Positions 6,202-8,769 of a stretch of DNA of 8,769 nucleotides are shown piece by piece. Position 1 is the stretch's first letter; each line of letters opens with the position of its first letter. This DNA comes from an uncultured Candidatus Saccharibacteria bacterium (GTDB lineage: Bacteria > Patescibacteriota > Saccharimonadia > Saccharimonadales > Saccharimonadaceae), in NCBI GenBank assembly GCA_938036845.1, contig CALHWA010000004.1, positions 1 to 8,769 of the forward strand, read 5' to 3'. Under the pieces are notes generated by a model that did not search any database, was not told where the DNA came from, and worked only from the letters and a program-made list of their open reading frames with translations. The position numbers and the translations under genes were made by a program.

Positions 6202-8616
6202 CTAAAACCGCGGTGCAGCCTCTGTTGTGGTGGCGGTGGTGATGGGCAGGTCGTTGTTTTTGTTATAGCGCGAGCCCCACATGAAGACGTCGGCACGTTG
6301 GTTGAGTACCTCAGCAGCTTCGGCGAGGTTATCCTTCTCGGCGCCAAAGGTGCGGCGCAGTTGGAGCTGGCGCGCCATGATGGTGCCGTTGATGGTGAGC
6401 TTTTCTTTGCAGGTCTCGGCAGTGAGCCCATTGAAGTACGCACCAACGTGACGGATCTCGTCGCAGGTGGAGATGACTCCCCCGCTGCCACCGGTTGGCT
6501 GGGCAATCAGCCACGCATTCACTTCTTTAACATTATGCCGAACAACGATATTCTTAGCCTTAATGACGAGCTGCGAAAGCTTGGTAGCATCATCTACTGT
6601 AGTGGCACCATACTTGAGGTCACCATCAATCGTCACTGTGCCGCTTGCTTCCACCACCAGTGTACTACTACCTGGCAGTGTACCGTGAATGGTGGCATCG
6701 CCATTGACAGTGCGCACATTGTGGCCGGCAAAGCTCCCGACATCAATCGATGTACCAGCCGCTGTACCCCGGCCAAAGCTTGGTACCTTCACATTGCTCG
6801 GTGGTGCCCAGCGACCAGCTGGCGTAGCGGTATTAGCAAAGGCAAGGCTATCCTTCGAGCGGTCATAATCACCACCATACCCCCGCCGGCCAGATAATAC
6901 ACCACCAGTGGCTGATAGGATTTTGCCACCATTTTGCGGTGCCATCATGCCATACTCAGCCCAACTGCCATACATGTTACCATCCTTAGCCGTCTTGAGA
7001 GTAACGATTTGTGCATCGCCATTACCACTCGCCGCACCAATGCCGTTACCAACGCGCAAGTCGCCACCCCAGATCTGCACCCATGGTAGCTTCGTCACCG
7101 TTACGCAGGCGGGCGAGGAAATACGACGCTCATTGCCGTCGGTGTGTTTATAGTTATAATCTTTAATAGCAACAATGCGGCAGATCATATCCCCTACCTT
7201 GGCATCGGCAGCGTTGATATCTTTGGTGTCATTCAGGCGCGTGTGGCTGTCGAGATATTTTTTGTTCTCACGAAAGGTGGGCTCGCTGGTGCAGTCGATC
7301 GGCTGCTTGCCGCGCAGCCAGGTGCAGGCTGTGTCGCTGCCACTGTAGCTACCCAGGGCATAGGGATAGCCCACTGCCGCCCCACGGTCGAAGATGCTGC
7401 TCAAGCTGCCAAGGAACTGCTGGCGGTGCTGCCCCCGCACGATGAATTGATAAGCCGCGGCTTCGCTCTCGCTGCGGTCTTTGTCGAGGCTTGCACCAGT
7501 GTTGTGGATGGATTCGTCGATCCGACTGGGCGCAATGTTCCCACCCTCCAGCGTGGCAAGCTTCTTGCCGTCGATCGTGGCCGATGGATAGAGCTCAAAG
7601 TCTGAGTGCACACTAGCACACGCCGGGTCGCTGCGCCGCCACGCTGGGTCACCAGCAATGCCAGGTGACCACGATATCCGTTGACAGAGTGTGCGGCCAA
7701 CGTCGCTCGTTTGGATGCGATAACTCGTAAAGCGGTCAGTCATGCCGCCACTCGGATACACCGTATAAAAGAGCTGTCCAGACTGGCCCGTCACATTGCG
7801 CGCGAGGCTATGCCCACCACTGTAATTATTAGCAAAGCCAGTACCATCCATCCCCACGGACACGGTTGCACTGTTGGGACCATTGTTGCGGAGATCATGC
7901 GCCCAGTAGATTTGTTCACCCGGAAAGGCTCGGACGGATTTTTGCATATTTTGCGTGCCAGGCCACTGCTTGCCCACATAGCTTTGGCCATTAATCGTCC
8001 AGGGTGGGATGCGCCGCGTGATCGTCACATTAACATCGCTCGTACCACAGGCAATGTTCTCGCTAGCAGCCAGGGTACGCCCGCCATCGGTTGAGATACA
8101 GCTATACAGGCCAATTCCCACCGTACGCGACTGCCCCACCGGAATGTCAAACTGGCCAATGTCGAGCTGTGCCCGCACTTCGCCACCCTGGCTGGTGTAT
8201 TGGTTTTGGCCACTGACGCGCCCACGGTACATCACGCTCGACTGGACGTTCTTGATACGGCTATTGCGGTTGTAGTTCCAATTCATGTTGCGGTCGAGGT
8301 GCATCGAGCTAATGTCGAAGGGACCCGAGCGGTTACCCGAGTAGCCCGAGCCACGGATGACAATATCGACGAGGCCTGTCTGATTGTGGTCGATCGAGAT
8401 ACCCGACTTATAATAATTCCGCTCGCCAGGCTGCGAAAACCACACTACTGCACAGGGACTGCCACTGCGACAGAGCTCGGGCAACTTCGCCTCTACCTCA
8501 TTGTTGGGCCGAGCTGCCACCAGCCCGCCCAGCGCCGCACTTACCCCCACAGCGCACAGCAGCCCCATCAGGCCAGCACGCACCAGTGATTGGCGGCAAA
8601 AGTGTACAAATGTCAT
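6202..8616 (-). CDS. Large secreted/surface protein with DUF11-like modules, paired cysteines and beta-helix-like C-terminus
   Basis: An 804-residue exported protein, function unknown. Residues 1-35 look like a Sec signal: a basic start, a hydrophobic core about 12-34, and possible cleavage after VSA (27) or VAA (35). Residues 45-200 form a beta-rich Asn/Ser/Gly domain. Residues 203-336 and 340-507 look like two DUF11/Ig-like modules, the first with AFPGEQIYWAHDLRNNGPNS at 230-249. Residues 510-600 contain IWGGDLRVG (515-523) and GSWAEYGMMA (550-559). Residues 612-757 have short strands such as VNGDATIHG, GTVTIDGDL and LTINGTIMA, resembling a right-handed beta-helix. It ends in a Thr-rich tail with terminal PRF. 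Mature cysteines form six local pairs. No LPxTG or C-terminal membrane anchor is seen. The start at 8616 gives a proper signal peptide and sits 7 nt after TATAAT; an upstream in-frame ATG at 8685 would add 23 unlikely residues. Confidence 0.88.
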   Translation of the reverse strand: MTFVHFCRQSLVRAGLMGLLCAVGVSAALGGLVAARPNNEVEAKLPELCRSGSPCAVVWFSQPGERNYYKSGISIDHNQTGLVDIVIRGSGYSGNRSGPFDISSMHLDRNMNWNYNRNSRIKNVQSSVMYRGRVSGQNQYTSQGGEVRAQLDIGQFDIPVGQSRTVGIGLYSCISTDGGRTLAASENIACGTSDVNVTITRRIPPWTINGQSYVGKQWPGTQNMQKSVRAFPGEQIYWAHDLRNNGPNSATVSVGMDGTGFANNYSGGHSLARNVTGQSGQLFYTVYPSGGMTDRFTSYRIQTSDVGRTLCQRISWSPGIAGDPAWRRSDPACASVHSDFELYPSATIDGKKLATLEGGNIAPSRIDESIHNTGASLDKDRSESEAAAYQFIVRGQHRQQFLGSLSSIFDRGAAVGYPYALGSYSGSDTACTWLRGKQPIDCTSEPTFRENKKYLDSHTRLNDTKDINAADAKVGDMICRIVAIKDYNYKHTDGNERRISSPACVTVTKLPWVQIWGGDLRVGNGIGAASGNGDAQIVTLKTAKDGNMYGSWAEYGMMAPQNGGKILSATGGVLSGRRGYGGDYDRSKDSLAFANTATPAGRWAPPSNVKVPSFGRGTAAGTSIDVGSFAGHNVRTVNGDATIHGTLPGSSTLVVEASGTVTIDGDLKYGATTVDDATKLSQLVIKAKNIVVRHNVKEVNAWLIAQPTGGSGGVISTCDEIRHVGAYFNGLTAETCKEKLTINGTIMARQLQLRRTFGAEKDNLAEAAEVLNQRADVFMWGSRYNKNNDLPITTATTTEAAPRF

Positions 8617-8623
8617 GCTTATG

Positions 8624-8651
8624 ATTATAGCAAAGTTACGGCGATTGTGCA
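8624..8651 (-). promoter_or_regulatory. Extended -10 promoter of the secreted-protein gene, leaderless
   Basis: TGCTATAAT (8632-8624) is a perfect extended -10. A weak -35 candidate TGCACA (8651-8646) matches 4 of 6 with a 16-nt spacer. The -10 ends 7 nt before the ATG at 8616, so transcription should begin at the A of the start codon. No Shine-Dalgarno precedes it. This supports 8616 over 8685 as the start. Confidence 0.75.
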
Positions 8652-8712
8652 CTGTGTTCATGACGCAAGGCAGAGACATCGCCATATATTCTTATATAGC
8701 TCATAAATATCG

Positions 8713-8769
8713 TTAGCTCTCCCTCCTCACCACTTCATCCGATGGAGTGTGAAAACCGGTCGTAATGAC
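8713..8769 (-). other. Possible 3' end of an upstream minus-strand gene (18 codons)
   Basis: A minus-strand frame is open from the right edge to a TAA at 8715-8713, giving 18 residues ending in SDEVVRRES. It would place another gene about 100 nt before the secreted-protein start, in the same direction. Eighteen codons is too short to establish coding; the region could equally be intergenic. Confidence 0.2.

Noticed and set aside
8636..8704. 22-codon minus-strand ORF with an upstream GGAGG-like purine run
   Set aside because: The purine run is about 17 nt from the ATG, the frame overlaps the promoter of the secreted-protein gene, and the peptide has no distinguishing features.
1..8769. CRISPR arrays, tRNA or rRNA genes, insertion sequences, phage genes
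   Set aside because: No regularly spaced direct repeats, no cloverleaf-like sequence, no transposase or integrase motif was seen in any frame. The coding density is accounted for by the listed genes.

Overview
The window most resembles a patescibacterial (CPR) genome, probably Candidatus Saccharibacteria (TM7). That assignment is an inference. It rests on a compact type IV pilus (T4P) operon with no PilP or PilQ, as expected of a cell without an outer membrane, lying next to a very large, cysteine-paired, DUF11-like secreted protein of a style I associate with Saccharibacteria. TGA is used as a real stop codon (pilM and pilO both end in TGA within ATGA overlaps), which argues against the Absconditabacteria/Gracilibacteria, where TGA encodes glycine.

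Layout: positions 1-5227 hold one tightly packed minus-strand operon. In transcription order it is pilM, pilN, pilO, a 76-residue membrane protein, pilB and pilT. pilT runs off the left edge. Genes overlap by 4 nt, abut, or are 12-20 nt apart. Positions 5228-5332 are a short divergent promoter region. Positions 5333-6103 (plus strand) encode a 256-residue protein I do not recognise. A strong hairpin terminator lies at 6146-6177. Positions 6202-8616 (minus strand) encode an 804-residue secreted or surface protein. The last ~100 bases hold the promoter of that gene and possibly the tail of another.

How the genes fit together: PilM (actin-like, cytoplasmic) should bind the N-terminal INLIP peptide of PilN. 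PilN and PilO form the membrane alignment complex. PilB powers pilus extension and PilT retraction. The platform protein PilC, prepilins and prepilin peptidase are not in the window and may lie beyond the left edge. Having both motor ATPases implies a retractile pilus. T4P have been reported to matter for attachment of cultivated Saccharibacteria to their host bacteria, so a neighbouring surface protein is suggestive, but no functional link is shown here.

Most notable observations: all three transcription units that begin here have a good -10 box so close to the start codon that the mRNA should be leaderless or nearly so, while genes inside the operon have Shine-Dalgarno sequences. PilB lacks the zinc-binding cysteines common in its family. 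The pilus proteins contain one cysteine in about 1,730 residues, while the secreted protein carries twelve in its mature part, arranged as six local pairs. A perfect 20-bp palindrome lies inside pilB.
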